DNA of 64,000 bases from Leptospira fainei serovar Hurstbridge str. BUT 6 (GCF_000306235.2 NZ_AKWZ02000011.1:1-64000); one strand, 5' to 3'. Shown: positions 13,166 through 22,415, counted from the first letter of the stretch. Numbers and translations are program-made. Notes: generated by a model from the sequence alone, not told the origin.

Positions 13166-13909
13166 ATGTCAATTGAATCAGAAAAAGACATTATCGGCTT
13201 GCAAAAGGTCGGTAATTTAGTTGCCGAAACCATAAAACTAATGATTGCAAATGCGTCTCCTGGAATTACTACAAAATCCCTCGACAAAATTGCTCGAAAT
13301 TACTTTGAGTCCTTCGGTGCACATTCCGCGCCCGAGATTACATATAATTTTCCCGGCGCAACTTGTATCAGTGTAAATCATGAAGTAGCACATGGGATTC
13401 CCGGCTCTCGCGTTTTACGCGAGGGCGATCTACTAAATGTAGATGTTTCTCTCGAACTTGAAGGTTATTTTGCTGATGCAGGGTATTCTATTTGTCTCTC
13501 TCCAGCTCGTCAGAATCTTATAAACCTTTGCAACACGTCGCACGATATTTTACTTAAAACAATTAAATCACTTCGTTCGGGAAACAAAATAAATAAAATC
13601 GGATGTACCATCGAAACTGAAGCAAAGAAGCACGGTTATCAAGTTATTAGAAATCTTACAGGTCATGGAACAGGTAGACGTCTGCATGAAGAACCTGATA
13701 ATATTGTCAATTATAAAGATCCTACTGATCTAAGGCTTTTATCTAAAGGCATGGTCATTGCTGTCGAAACCTTTATTTCTACCGGTGCCAAACTTGCTAT
13801 CGAATCAAATGATGGATGGACTTTGACAACACCCGATAAATCGTATGTCGCTCAATTCGAACATACGATCATCGTAACAGAGCAGGAACCGGTATTATTA
13901 ACAGTTTAA
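13166..13909 (+). CDS. map: Type I methionine aminopeptidase
   Basis: A 247-residue metallopeptidase that removes the initiator methionine from new proteins. The metal ligands are visible in order: [11 protein letters not shown] (substrate histidine), [20 protein letters not shown] (two aspartates), [15 protein letters not shown] (histidine) and the glutamates of IAVETFIS and AQFEHTIIV. The length and motif order are complete. It has a good GAGGTAG ribosome-binding site 8 bp before the ATG. The flanks are attC-like remnants, so it appears to have been carried as a cassette and is likely an extra copy beside a housekeeping map elsewhere. The C-terminus (TEQEPVLLT) is typical. Confidence 0.93.
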   Translation: MSIESEKDIIGLQKVGNLVAETIKLMIANASPGITTKSLDKIARNYFESFGAHSAPEITYNFPGATCISVNHEVAHGIPGSRVLREGDLLNVDVSLELEGYFADAGYSICLSPARQNLINLCNTSHDILLKTIKSLRSGNKINKIGCTIETEAKKHGYQVIRNLTGHGTGRRLHEEPDNIVNYKDPTDLRLLSKGMVIAVETFISTGAKLAIESNDGWTLTTPDKSYVAQFEHTIIVTEQEPVLLTV

Positions 13910-13924
13910 AAGTGGGTCACTTCG

Positions 13925-14345
13925 CATAGTTGTCGGCGCTTTTGTCACACTCGAGCTTGTTTTGGGACTCTTCCTTGGGCTTCGCCACATTTCGCCTGCA
14001 CGTTCGCAATTCACAATACTGACGCCGCTCGGGGAGACTTGGCTTTCGGTCACCTTGAACGCCGGGATTGTGCCATCGACAAACGACCGTTTCCCATTGC
14101 CCAAGGTCAGCGGATATGTCTTTAGCCAGAACTTATCGACTAAATCAAACCTCATGGGTGTCTTAACGAGATTCGCACTTCCATAAACGTGTAAATTCGG
14201 CCTTTGCTGCTGCTTGAGTTTCGGGACTTTCTGCACAATATCTCCTCCTAAAAATACGGAAGGCTGCCCATTCATGAGAGGTCATGGTATTCGAGGCGAC
14301 GTATTTGGTCGCTTACATGACGCTTGACCATATCTCCGAACGTTG
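13925..14345 (-). pseudogene. Broken RibD_C / dihydrofolate-reductase-like gene
   Basis: On the reverse strand one frame reads [56 protein letters not shown] and [20 protein letters not shown], the C-terminal two thirds of the family. The preceding [15 protein letters not shown] block lies in another frame; an extra G in the tgggcagcc context accounts for the shift. Further upstream a stop codon lies directly before it, and the N-terminus is not recognisable. It is opposite in direction to the cassettes. Confidence 0.75.
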
Positions 14346-14841
14346 CGGTCAGTACGGCGCCAAATTTCAAAGGTTTCGCGTCCTAACAACGGATCAAAAT
14401 GGCACGGTCATTTGCCTATTCATAACTGTTCTAACAACATCAAGAGTGAAAAATTCGAGTACAATAACTCTTTTCTCATGACCGAGTCCCTTATAAAATA
14501 AAATATATCCCGGCCTGATTTTGGAACAAAAGTTTGCATACGCCGATAGCAATTAGTAACAGCTTTATACCGAATGACCGATCGCGATAATAAATGCGCG
14601 ATTTTATTTTGCTTGGTATCGGATAGTTAAAGCATCATAGATTCGTAGAGTTTAGTTTGGGTATTAATCTTATAAACGACACTAAGAGTAAGTTGAAACT
14701 CGAAGTGGTTAGCGTTCATCGCAATTTTGACAAAACGGCAGTGCAAATATATACGAGTAGAAAATAGAATAGAATAAAAAGGTTATTGACAATAATTTTT
14801 CTTGTAACACCTCTTACAAGCTATGATTCGATAGCCAAAAG
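14346..14841. other. Gap with one palindrome before the VOC gene
   Basis: I see no convincing gene here. The only clear structure is near the right end: CTTGTAA (14801-14807) / TTACAAG (14814-14820), a 7-bp inverted repeat with a 6-bp centre, preceded by TTGACA (14785-14790). It may be the regulated promoter of the VOC gene at 14842. Confidence 0.4.
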
Positions 14842-15294
14842 ATGAACAATATGGAAGATCCAAAAAAACAAACAGACAACTCGACTTCGTCGCCCGGCGT
14901 TGCGCCAAAGGTGACGGGAATTGGCGGCATTTTCTTTTTTTCAGATAATCTGCAGCAGACGAAAGAATGGTATGCCAAAAATTTAGGACTTGAAATCAAT
15001 GAATGGGGTTCGACTTTTGAATCCAGAAACATCGACAGACCTGATGAAATAAACTCTCTTCAATGGAGTCCTTTCAAAAGAGGAGATAAATATTTTTCTC
15101 CGTCCAAAAAGGATTTTATGATTAATTACCGAGTTCAGAATATAGAAGGGCTTGTAAATAATCTCAAAAAGAACGGAGTCACCGTACTTGATAGTATTGA
15201 GGCTTCTGACTTCGGAAAATTCGTACATATTATGGACACAGACGGCAACAAGATTGAACTATGGGAGCCTATCGACAGCAAAGACGACCGCTAA
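14842..15294 (+). CDS. VOC-family (glyoxalase/bleomycin-resistance-like) protein
   Basis: A 150-residue protein with one vicinal-oxygen-chelate module pair. The N-terminus (about residues 1-25) is polar and probably unstructured. The domain begins VTGIGGIFFFSDNLQQTKEW, continues YAKNLGLEINEWG and NYRVQNIEGLVNNLKKNGV, and ends FGKFVHIMDTDGNKIELWEP, where the D-x-D-G-N-x-I-E-L-W motif supplies the last metal-binding glutamate. The substrate cannot be told from sequence. It stands alone behind a candidate operator at 14801-14820. A later ATG would shorten the tail without affecting the domain. Confidence 0.87.
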   Translation: MNNMEDPKKQTDNSTSSPGVAPKVTGIGGIFFFSDNLQQTKEWYAKNLGLEINEWGSTFESRNIDRPDEINSLQWSPFKRGDKYFSPSKKDFMINYRVQNIEGLVNNLKKNGVTVLDSIEASDFGKFVHIMDTDGNKIELWEPIDSKDDR

Positions 15295-15588
15295 TCTTAA
15301 CGGAGATTAATATACGAATTTGAAGCTTTGCATTACTTTCGACTTCAGTGGTTATAAGCATTGAAGTGCTTCAAATCTTATTGTGGCAAATCGTCAAGCT
15401 CGTTCCGCTTAGAATCATTGTTGCGTGGATGCCGAATTTCGGGGCAACTCGTTCGATGTCCGAAATAATTGCATCCCCCATTGCATAGGCATTTGCATCG
15501 TCAAAGCGATTTTTTTTCAGATTAGATACTTATTAGGATGATACGTTTAAATGCGTATGACTTTTGGCGATGCAATAGATATTTCATT
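15295..15588. other. Gap with faint attC-like sequence
   Basis: No gene seen. gatgccgaatttcggggcaactcgttcgatgtcc at about 15429-15462 faintly resembles an attC right arm but has no recognisable cores. Confidence 0.3.
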
Positions 15589-16101
15589 CTAACCGGCTGC
15601 CGCTTTGAGCGCTGCAATGTCGATTTTTCGCATCTTTAGCATCGCTCGTCGCGCGCGCTCCGCTTTTTGCGAATCTTTATGTGAGATAAGTTTTAAGAGA
15701 ATATTAGGTGTCACCTGCCACCACATGCCGTATTTGTCCTGAACCCAACCGCACATACTTTCTTTTCCACCGTCTACAAGAAGAGCGTTCCAATAATAAT
15801 CGACTTCTTTCTGGGTATCGACGCTGATCATGAATGAGACACCCCAGCTGAATTGAAAATTAGGTCCACCATTGTAAGCGGAAAACTTTTGGCCGTTCAA
15901 AATGAAATCCGCCTGCATCCGATTTGCCCTGATAATTTTGGATTTCTTAAAAATCGATACGTAGAAATTTGTCACTTCCACGAGATCCGCATTGAACATG
16001 AGAAAAGGAGTGATGGTGTGCGATGGAGCGCCCATAAATTCGATTTTCATGTCGTCCGGTTTAGATTTTGTCGGACTGCTTTTCTTCTTTGCCTTCGCCA
16101 T
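15589..16101 (-). CDS. PhnB-like VOC protein
   Basis: A 170-residue protein of the PhnB / 3-demethylubiquinone-methyltransferase-like VOC group. Landmarks: ITPFLMFNADLVEVTNFYVS (about residue 30), MQADFILNGQKFSAYNGGP, FSWGVSFMISVDTQKEVDYY, WNALLVDGG and CGWVQDKYGMWWQVTPN (about 117), the last being the most typical block of the family. The N-terminal 20 residues are lysine- and serine-rich. The C-terminal tail AERARRAMLKMRKIDIAALK is also characteristic. The biochemical role of this group is mostly unknown. An AAAGGAGAAATAT Shine-Dalgarno sequence precedes the ATG. It is transcribed alone on the reverse strand. Confidence 0.88.
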   Translation of the reverse strand: MAKAKKKSSPTKSKPDDMKIEFMGAPSHTITPFLMFNADLVEVTNFYVSIFKKSKIIRANRMQADFILNGQKFSAYNGGPNFQFSWGVSFMISVDTQKEVDYYWNALLVDGGKESMCGWVQDKYGMWWQVTPNILLKLISHKDSQKAERARRAMLKMRKIDIAALKAAAG

Positions 16102-16221
16102 ATATTTCTCCTTTGTCTTTGAGTAATTTGCTTGTTTGTATTACGAATTTAATATGCGCAATCGCTCGGTCGTATCCGCCAGGTAAGAAAACACCAGAGT
16201 GCACACTTAATTTTCAAAAAC

Positions 16222-16470
16222 TTACAATGTAAGAACGGAATGGACATCATGGCTAATAAGGCCGAAAACTTCGGACAGGAGACCCGTGAAGGCTAAGGCT
16301 AATTTGAGAGTTGGCGTTCCGCATAGTTCTCGCCCGATGATCCTGCGCTTGTCTTGAGAAACGACGCGCTTGAATTCCTCAATTTTGCCTTCATGAATCT
16401 TCAGTCTTGCTAAGCTTTGAATCTCACTTATTGTTCTTAACTCCTTACATAAAGCGAACATTTTTTTCAT
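16222..16470 (-). pseudogene. Remnant of an antibiotic-biosynthesis-monooxygenase-like gene
   Basis: An 82-residue frame. SLARLKIHEGKIEEFKRVV matches the start of ABM-type monooxygenases and GTPTLKLALAFTGLLSEVFG the end, but the roughly 40 residues that normally lie between (the YEWF...H region) are missing and replaced by unrelated sequence. It is best read as a gene with an internal deletion. Confidence 0.5.
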
Positions 16471-16589
16471 TTGAAACTCGGAGACGTTCTTTCGGCTTCT
16501 TCGATTATACTTTTTTTTGAACTAAGTATATTATAGTTGGGAAAAAGCCTTTCTTTCTGTTTCCTTACCATTAAAATCCAAAGACCATT

Positions 16590-17930
16590 ATGAAGAAGCC
16601 GTACATAGGTAGAATAACCGAGAAATACCTGTATTTTTTTGCGATTGTTTCAGTAGCAATCTTGATCATTGTTAATCAAGTTATCATTCATACTCTTTTA
16701 GTGGAAGTTCGGAAAGATGGATTAATCGTAAACATTGCGGGAAAACAGAGAATGCATAGTCAACGAATCACTAAACTGGCGCTAATGTCTATGATTGATC
16801 CGGGGAATTTTATTGAATTAAAAAAGGAGACCGAGAATTGGAACCGAACGCATTTTTCACTTCAACGAGGAGATGCAGAAATCGGTTTACCCGTCAACAA
16901 GTCGCCGGCTATATCTAAACTCTTCGACGACATTGCTCCTTATCAAAAAGGATTGTATTTATCGATTTCGCATCTTGAAGATAGTTCTCAGATACGCGGG
17001 ATAATGGCAGAAATTTTCAAGAATGAAGAAGCGTACCTGCCCTTGATGGATTCCATAGTAGGAGTGTTCGAGAAAGAATCGAAAGTGCGTATCCAAAGGC
17101 TCGAGGTTGTTGAAATATTGCTGGCTGCCATTTCGCTATTATTACTTACCGCCGAGTTTCTATTCGTATTTAGACCGATTATTAGAGAATTAAAAGGGAG
17201 AGAAGAAAAACTCGAACGTTTGAATGAAAGTAAAGATCTGATTATGGCCACAATCGCGCATGACATTCGAAATCCGCTCAATATAATACAAATGTCTCTG
17301 GATCTTCTAAAAGAAAAAATCCCGGAAATTTCCGCTAAAAACAGGGAAACTCTTATGTATGCCCAAGAAGCTTGTTCAAGGGCAGAAAAATTAGTCCGAG
17401 AATTGCTGGAATTAGCCCAAATCGAGAGCGAAGACTTCTCCTTGACAAAGGAGATTACTCAACTTGATCCATATGTTGAACGAGTTCTGTCGCCTTTCCA
17501 ATACAAAGCATCCGAAAAACATATAGAAATAAAAATTACCGTGCATCCTCCGGATCTTTCCGCCTTAATCGATCGCGAGAGATTTGCTCGAGTATTAGAA
17601 AATTTGATAACGAATTCTCTTAAATTTACGGACGAATCAGGAAAGATTGAAATCAATTCTTTTGAAGAGAACGAAAAGGTACGGCTTGAGATCAAGGACA
17701 CGGGCATAGGAATTCCTGAGAAGTTAAAACAGCATATATTCGATAAATATTCCAAAGCTCGCAGAGACGGCATGCAAGGCGAAAAACCCGTCGGGTTGGG
17801 AATGTCGATCGTTAAAGCGATTGTTGAAAAACACCAAGGAAAGATTTGGCTTGAAAGTCATGAAGGACTCGGGACAACATTTCATGTTTGTTTGCCTAAG
17901 GCAAATCTAAAACCCCACAATGGAGACTAG
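16590..17930 (+). CDS. Membrane histidine kinase with PilJ-type sensor domain
   Basis: A 446-residue sensor kinase. A membrane segment at about residues 13-37 is followed by a periplasmic PilJ-like domain opening INIAGKQRMHSQRITKLAL (read VNIAGKQRMHSQRI), as in type-IV-pilus and nitrate-type sensors. A second membrane segment lies at about 172-196. The HisKA domain has the phosphorylated histidine in TIAHDIRNPLNIIQ (about 222). The ATPase domain shows the N box NLITNSLKF (about 336), G1 DTGIGIPE (about 371) and G2 VGLGMSIVKAIV (about 398). No response regulator gene is adjacent. An attC right-arm remnant lies directly after its stop codon. Confidence 0.9.
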   Translation: MKKPYIGRITEKYLYFFAIVSVAILIIVNQVIIHTLLVEVRKDGLIVNIAGKQRMHSQRITKLALMSMIDPGNFIELKKETENWNRTHFSLQRGDAEIGLPVNKSPAISKLFDDIAPYQKGLYLSISHLEDSSQIRGIMAEIFKNEEAYLPLMDSIVGVFEKESKVRIQRLEVVEILLAAISLLLLTAEFLFVFRPIIRELKGREEKLERLNESKDLIMATIAHDIRNPLNIIQMSLDLLKEKIPEISAKNRETLMYAQEACSRAEKLVRELLELAQIESEDFSLTKEITQLDPYVERVLSPFQYKASEKHIEIKITVHPPDLSALIDRERFARVLENLITNSLKFTDESGKIEINSFEENEKVRLEIKDTGIGIPEKLKQHIFDKYSKARRDGMQGEKPVGLGMSIVKAIVEKHQGKIWLESHEGLGTTFHVCLPKANLKPHNGD

Positions 17931-17957
17931 CTTCGGAGCCAACTTTTCGTTATGCAA
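17931..17957 (+). repeat. Eroded attC right arm
   Basis: cttcggagccaacttttcgt followed by GTTATGC (17949-17955) matches the right arm and core of attC 2 and attC 10. It begins immediately at the kinase stop codon. The left arm is not recognisable. Confidence 0.55.
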
Positions 17958-18042
17958 AACTTCTCCAAATAGAGCGGAAACATACAAAAAAAGAATCATG
18001 AAAGGCGGAAGATATTTTAACTAAATATTAAATGATGGACTA

Positions 18043-18639
18043 ATGCAAAATAATTTATTTGATCAGATTGCAAGCGAATATGATACGAAAGAAAGACAGG
18101 AATTAGCGAAAATAATAGTTAAGGAGATAAAATCAGAGTTAAAAAATAGTAAAGATAAATCGTTATTGGATTATGGAAGCGGGACCGGATTAGTTGGATT
18201 GGAATTATCTCCATTAGTCGATAAGATTCTATTAATGGACTCTGCGGAACAAATGCTCGAGATAGCAAAAGAGAAGATTATTCGAGCTAATATGAAAAAT
18301 GCTGAAGTTATTTACTCTGATTTTACGAAAACTACCTCAAGCATTAAAGCGGATATAATAGTAGTTTCGCTGGTTCTTCTTCATATTCCGGATACAAACA
18401 GGATACTAAAGCAATTCTTTTCTGTATTAAAAGAGAATGGAAAATTAATTATTGTAGATTTTGATAAAAACGAGAAAGTCAACCATCCGAAAGTTCACAA
18501 TGGATTTAGTCATACGGATTTAAAATCGTTACTTACAGATGCGGGATTTAAAAAGACGGAAATAAGAACATTTTATAATGGTGAAAATATTTTTATGAAT
18601 CAAGATGCCTCGCTATTGATTTCTACAAGTCTGAAGTAA
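18043..18639 (+). CDS. Class I SAM-dependent methyltransferase
   Basis: A 198-residue methyltransferase. Motif I is SLLDYGSGTGLVGLELS (about residues 45-61), followed by the acidic post-I position ILLMDSAEQMLEIAKEK (about 69), motif II/III IIVVSLVLLHIPDTNRIL (about 105) and LKENGKLIIVDFDKN (about 129). It is of the UbiE/Coq5-like small-molecule type. The C-terminal FSHTDLKSLLTDAGFKKTEI is usual for this group. AT-rich like the cassette genes. The substrate cannot be predicted. Stands alone between attC-like remnants. Confidence 0.88.
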   Translation: MQNNLFDQIASEYDTKERQELAKIIVKEIKSELKNSKDKSLLDYGSGTGLVGLELSPLVDKILLMDSAEQMLEIAKEKIIRANMKNAEVIYSDFTKTTSSIKADIIVVSLVLLHIPDTNRILKQFFSVLKENGKLIIVDFDKNEKVNHPKVHNGFSHTDLKSLLTDAGFKKTEIRTFYNGENIFMNQDASLLISTSLK

Positions 18640-18769
18640 ATTCGAACACTAAATTCCTCTTTATCACGCATCTTGCAGGGAGAAGGTCCTGTACTATTTC
18701 ATTACGATTATCTTTGGGATTATCGCTAACATGAAATCGATAATCTTACAGGGCAAAGCGTTGAAGCCA

Positions 18770-18951
18770 GCGATGTAGGACTCTTCGCATCCGCAAGCCG
18801 TTCGGCCTGCACTTTCGCATTACGCTTGACGGCCTCGATGAGGAGCGCATTCGCTCAAGAAGAAAATGGCCGAACTTGGGTTTGGGTCTATCGCATCTTC
18901 ATATCAATTCTAATGATTTTTTCCTTATACGCAATGTTAGCATTCAATTGA
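18770..18951 (+). repeat. Possible eroded attC site
   Basis: The stretch contains cttcgcatccgcaagccgtt, gaagaaaatggccgaacttg and, at the right, GTTAGCA (about 18944-18950), a good right core. Arm similarity to intact sites is weak. No gene is visible from 18640 to 18960. Confidence 0.35.
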
Positions 18952-18966
18952 GGAGACTTTTCACGA

Positions 18967-19225
18967 ATAACGCAAAGGTAATTCGATGGACGGGTCTTTT
19001 TGGATTACTCGGAGCGCTTCCTTGATGGATTGGCTGGTTAGGTTGGGTCAGCGCAGTTACGTGCTTGTTGTCGATACCGGCGAAGTGCGGAACCGCCGTA
19101 AACACCCGGATTTTTTACAACGCCGCAGGTTGGGGACCTACAATTGTAGCGAATCTTCCTCCTTTAGTTTGGTTTTTTGGGGCGAGCCTTGCGATGATCT
19201 GCAAGAGTTATCAGCAAGGCAATAA
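18967..19225 (+). pseudogene. Remnant of a small membrane protein gene
   Basis: In one frame the sequence reads RWTGLFGLLGALP, a TGA stop, then WIGWLGWVSAVTCLLSIPAK, NTRIFYNAAGWGPTIVANLP and PLVWFFGASLAMICKSYQQG. This is the composition of a small multi-span membrane protein, with one in-frame stop at about 19023 and no good start. The open 79-residue frame at 18986-19225 is out of phase with this and is not convincing. Confidence 0.45.
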
Positions 19226-19420
19226 TTAGGATCTTCGTCAAACTTGGTCAAATTATTCTCTGGGTTAAACTGAGCCGCATTCTATAATAGCTCCACGCTT
19301 ACTCACACAAGTTTTATGCAAGTCGGCTTTACCGCAAATGGAACGCAGCTTAATCTTTTTGCTAGACGACGTGTGAAATTCGAAAAGCAATCCCCTTCAA
19401 TAATGTTTTCAGAATGTATC

Positions 19421-19903
19421 TTATTTACGCTTTTCCAAATATTTAGCAAGGTTGCCAAGATGTTGTTTGCCGCCCTCAATCGCACCGTATTTTTTATTCA
19501 CTCTTTCCAACTCTTCTTTGTTCGGGAAAATCTGTTCCATAGTAAGATTTGTTCCTTCGCCGGATTCTTCAAATATGATTTTAGATTGGAAATGGATCTC
19601 CTTGGTACCTTCATCATCGCCAAGATGCTGATAATAAATGTAATTAGGTTTGTTAATTTCTATAAATTGAATCTTGCTTTTATAATTGTGTCCATCGGGG
19701 CCATGCATGATAAATTCCCAAATGCCGCCATTTGAAAAATCCAAACGCTTTGTCGTTATTGTAAATCCATCCGGCCCCCACCATTCGGAAAGATGTTCCT
19801 GGGACGACCATGCCTCGAATAGCAGATCAATCGATACGTCAAAGTATCTCTTATAAATGACTCTATTGCCTTCAATGATTGCTTCCACATTATTTTTTAT
19901 CAC
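19421..19903 (-). CDS. SRPBCC (AHSA1-like) protein, ArsR partner
   Basis: A 160-residue START/Bet-v-1-like protein of the AHSA1 group. It has the usual opening [20 protein letters not shown], the tryptophan motif [20 protein letters not shown] (about residue 36), [33 protein letters not shown] and the C-terminal [16 protein letters not shown]. Such proteins have a hydrophobic pocket, and their ligand is usually unknown. It overlaps the upstream arsR-type gene by 14 bp, so it is co-translated with its repressor. Confidence 0.9.
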   Translation of the reverse strand: MIKNNVEAIIEGNRVIYKRYFDVSIDLLFEAWSSQEHLSEWWGPDGFTITTKRLDFSNGGIWEFIMHGPDGHNYKSKIQFIEINKPNYIYYQHLGDDEGTKEIHFQSKIIFEESGEGTNLTMEQIFPNKEELERVNKKYGAIEGGKQHLGNLAKYLEKRK

Positions 19904-20237
19904 GGTGTTTCTCCTTTTTGATTTTTAATACGTACTTATCCAGTCTATCTAGTCGCTTATTCCATAGATTTCTAATTTCCGATAACCAATCCTCCATTTC
20001 GTCGATTCCCGAGTTATTCAGCCTATAAATTCGTTTTTGTGCCTCTTTCTTCACTTGAAGAACCTTGGCTTCTTTCAATACCTTTAAGTGTTGTGAAATA
20101 GCCGGCGGACTCATCTTAAAATTTTGGCTTATCTCACTCGAAGTAAGCTCGCCGTTCTTTGCCACCAATTTCACAATCTCCCTTCGAGTATCATCTGCAA
20201 GAGCAGCAAAAGCATTCATTCGGACATATTGAATCAT
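19890..20237 (-). CDS. ArsR-family transcriptional repressor
   Basis: A 115-residue winged-helix repressor. [21 protein letters not shown] is the family opening and [20 protein letters not shown] with [20 protein letters not shown] the helix-turn-helix and wing. The C-terminal [17 protein letters not shown] is typical of the ArsR proteins that accompany AHSA1-like genes. No metal-binding CxC is present, so it is not a metal sensor. An upstream palindrome (20242-20265) begins 5 bp before the start codon. Operon: arsR-like then SRPBCC. Confidence 0.92.
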   Translation of the reverse strand: MIQYVRMNAFAALADDTRREIVKLVAKNGELTSSEISQNFKMSPPAISQHLKVLKEAKVLQVKKEAQKRIYRLNNSGIDEMEDWLSEIRNLWNKRLDRLDKYVLKIKKEKHRDKK

Positions 20238-20241
20238 TTGC

Positions 20242-20265
20242 TTAATTAAGTCAACACTTAATTAA
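20242..20265 (-). promoter_or_regulatory. Palindromic operator of the ArsR/SRPBCC operon
   Basis: Perfect inverted repeat TTAATTAAGT (20242-20251) / ACTTAATTAA (20256-20265) with a 4-bp centre, directly before the ArsR gene. A size and place suited to a dimeric winged-helix repressor. Confidence 0.65.
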
Positions 20266-20295
20266 AATTCATTGAGAGGCTCTCGATTATATATT

Positions 20296-20420
20296 GTATA
20301 ACTATCGATGCGGGCTCCATTTCATTTATGCTCGCTTCGGTGGCTTTCACTCTAGGCTCTGTCATTGATTTGGGAAGCGGGATACAGCCCAAATCCTTCA
20401 GAATTCTTCTTTTGTTACGC
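20296..20420 (+). repeat. Eroded attC-like site
   Basis: A left core GTATAAC (20296-20302) followed by tatcgatgcgggctcc, gctcgcttcggtggct, ctctgtcatt and caaatccttcagaa, ending in GTTACGC (20414-20420). The order of blocks parallels intact sites, but the right core and stems are degraded. No gene is visible from 20238 to 20620. Confidence 0.4.
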
Positions 20421-20620
20421 GAAATTATTCATCCATTCTGAGGTAAGGTGCTAAAAATCTATTTTCTCTTTTTCATATCAACTTTCAGATGGCGGCTACA
20501 AACTTCCGCAATCTTCGAGCCTGAAGATCTTCCAACAATAGTTAGTATCATTTATGAACGTTATCCATTGGATTGCAAAACCGATTGCAAGACATAGTAA
20601 ACAAATTAATATAGCGCATT

Positions 20621-21022
20621 ATGACAACGAGAAATAGAATTATCTATTGGATTTCTACTATCTGGCTTGCATTGGGGATGGTATCGACTGGAGCAGTTCA
20701 GTTAATCAAAGTTAAGGCGGAGGTAGATAAGATTACGGACTTAGGCTATCCGATCTATTTTTTAACGATACTAGGTGTTTGGAAAATTTTGGGGGTTATC
20801 GCCGTACTGATTCCCAAATTTCCCGTTCTAAAGGAATGGGCTTACGCAGGTTTTTTCTTTGCCATGTCCGGAGCCGCGTTTTCACATATCGCATCGGGTC
20901 ATTCCGTGAGTGAAATATTTCCCTCGTTGCTACTTCTAATTCTAACGCTGGTATCCTGGTATTTCAGACCCGAGGATAGAAAGGTCATTTCGTTTAATCA
21001 ACATAAGAATAGGAAGTTATGA
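20621..21022 (+). CDS. DoxX-like membrane protein
   Basis: A 133-residue protein with four predicted membrane helices (about residues 7-27, 45-65, 70-90, 96-115). IIYWISTIWLALGMVSTGAVQL opens the family and LGYPIYFLTILGVWKILGVI with AVLIPKFPVLKEWAYAGFFF is the DoxX_2 signature. The function is poorly known. It overlaps the next gene by 4 bp (ATGA), so the two are an operon. A close parallel exists at 33044. Confidence 0.9.
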   Translation: MTTRNRIIYWISTIWLALGMVSTGAVQLIKVKAEVDKITDLGYPIYFLTILGVWKILGVIAVLIPKFPVLKEWAYAGFFFAMSGAAFSHIASGHSVSEIFPSLLLLILTLVSWYFRPEDRKVISFNQHKNRKL

Positions 21023-21594
21023 AGAGCGCTGATAGCAATAAAAAGAAATTCTCGGCGGAAAAACAGCAGGAGCTACTCAGAACGTTGAAGGACCGTTTTG
21101 AAAAAAACATGAAACGGCATAAAGGATTGGAATGGCCTAAAATTGAGGTGAAGCTGAAAGGTAGCGCCGAAAAAATATTGTCACTGAACGAAATGGAAAT
21201 AACCGGCGGCGAACCTGATGTTGTCAGTTATGATAAAAAGACGGGCGAATATGTTTTTTATGATTGTTCTGCAGAAAGTCCTAAGGGCCGCAGAAGCGTT
21301 TGTTACGATCGGGAAGCGCTGGATTCAAGGAAAGAACATAAGCCGAAAAATAATGCAATCGATATGGCTGCGACAATGGGCATCGAACTTTTATCGGAAG
21401 AACAATATCGGGAACTGCAGAAACTAGGAGATTTCGATACGAAAACATCGAGTTGGGTGAAAACGCCTCCCGGTATTAGAGAACTCGGCGGCGCTCTCTT
21501 TTGTGATCGCCGCTACGACAATGTCTTCGTTTATCATAACGGTGCGGAATCTTATTATGCCGTCCGAGGATTTCGCGGCTCGCTAAGGATCTAG
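21019..21594 (+). CDS. DUF4256 family protein
   Basis: A 191-residue soluble protein. EKQQELLRTLKDRFEKNMKR, HKGLEWPKIEVKLKGSAEKI, LNEMEITGGEPDVVSYDKKT, FYDCSAESPKGRRSVCYDRE and IDMAATMGIELLSEEQYREL are the conserved blocks of DUF4256. The function is unknown. It is translationally coupled to the DoxX-like gene. The family often occurs singly in soil bacteria and spirochaetes. Confidence 0.87.
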   Translation: MKSADSNKKKFSAEKQQELLRTLKDRFEKNMKRHKGLEWPKIEVKLKGSAEKILSLNEMEITGGEPDVVSYDKKTGEYVFYDCSAESPKGRRSVCYDREALDSRKEHKPKNNAIDMAATMGIELLSEEQYRELQKLGDFDTKTSSWVKTPPGIRELGGALFCDRRYDNVFVYHNGAESYYAVRGFRGSLRI

Positions 21595-21731
21595 ATTTGA
21601 ATTCGAGAACGGATCACTTGAAAGAAGAAAGAATTGTCACTGATTTAGATTCGAAACTCATCGGCATTATTAAAAGGCAGTTTCTAATAATGGAAACACG
21701 ACAGCTAACGAGAATCGTTAAGTAATACGTT

Positions 21732-22325
21732 ATGAAAAAGAATACGATGAATCCTAAGGTTGATTTCTATTTTAGCAAAGCCGAAAAGTGGCAAAAAGAA
21801 TTGGCTAAATTAAGAACAATCGTTCTCGGATGTCAGTTAACGGAAGAGTTGAAGTGGGGTGTTCCTTGCTACACCTTTCAGGAAAGTAATATAGTTTTAA
21901 TACACGTGTTTAAAGAATATTGTGCACTTCTGTTTTTCAAAGGCGTGTTGTTACAGGATGCTAACGGAATTTTAGTCCAACAAACGAAGAATGTGCAGGC
22001 AGCTCGACAGATTCGGTTCACCGATGTACGGGAGATCGTTAAGTTGAAGCCGATCTTGGAGGCTTATATTTACGAAGCTATCGAAGTGGAAAAAGCCGGT
22101 TTGAAAGTGAATTTAAAAAAGACTAAAGAATTCGACGTTCCTGAAGAATTTCTACGCAAATTAGATGAGGTTCCCGATCTGAAAACCGCATTTGATGCAT
22201 TAACGCCGGGAAGGCAAAGAGCGTACATTCTACATTTTTCCGCACCCAAGCAATCTAAAACTCGGGCGTCTCGCGTTGACAAATGTATGAAGCAGATTCT
22301 CAATGGAAAGGGATTGAACGATTAG
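21732..22325 (+). CDS. DUF1801/YdeI-like (OmdA) protein
   Basis: A 197-residue protein with two parts. Residues 1-110 are the DUF1801 domain (FFSKAEKWQKELAKLRTIVL-like opening, EELKWGVPCYTFQESNIVLI and YCALLFFKGVLLQDANGILV). Residues 135-197 are the YdeI/OmdA tail (VPEEFLRKLDEVPDLKTAFD, ALTPGRQRAYILHFSAPKQS, KTRASRVDKCMKQILNGKGL). A Bacillus relative, YdeI, has been tied to tolerance of cationic peptides, but no role is shown for this protein. It is followed by a terminator-like hairpin. Confidence 0.9.
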   Translation: MKKNTMNPKVDFYFSKAEKWQKELAKLRTIVLGCQLTEELKWGVPCYTFQESNIVLIHVFKEYCALLFFKGVLLQDANGILVQQTKNVQAARQIRFTDVREIVKLKPILEAYIYEAIEVEKAGLKVNLKKTKEFDVPEEFLRKLDEVPDLKTAFDALTPGRQRAYILHFSAPKQSKTRASRVDKCMKQILNGKGLND

Positions 22326-22415
22326 TACCTGCGATGATAAAGACTGTGGAGCAGTATCGCTTACTGTTTGTTAGATGGATTAACCAAAAATCGATGCCCA
22401 ATAGTTTTATGAACG

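Noticed and set aside
14284..14481. 65-residue forward frame
   Set aside because: Lies opposite the broken RibD_C reductase remnant and has no ribosome-binding site.
18986..19225. 79-residue forward frame as a gene
   Set aside because: The neighbouring frame reads like a membrane protein with one stop, so this frame is taken as out of phase with a dead gene.
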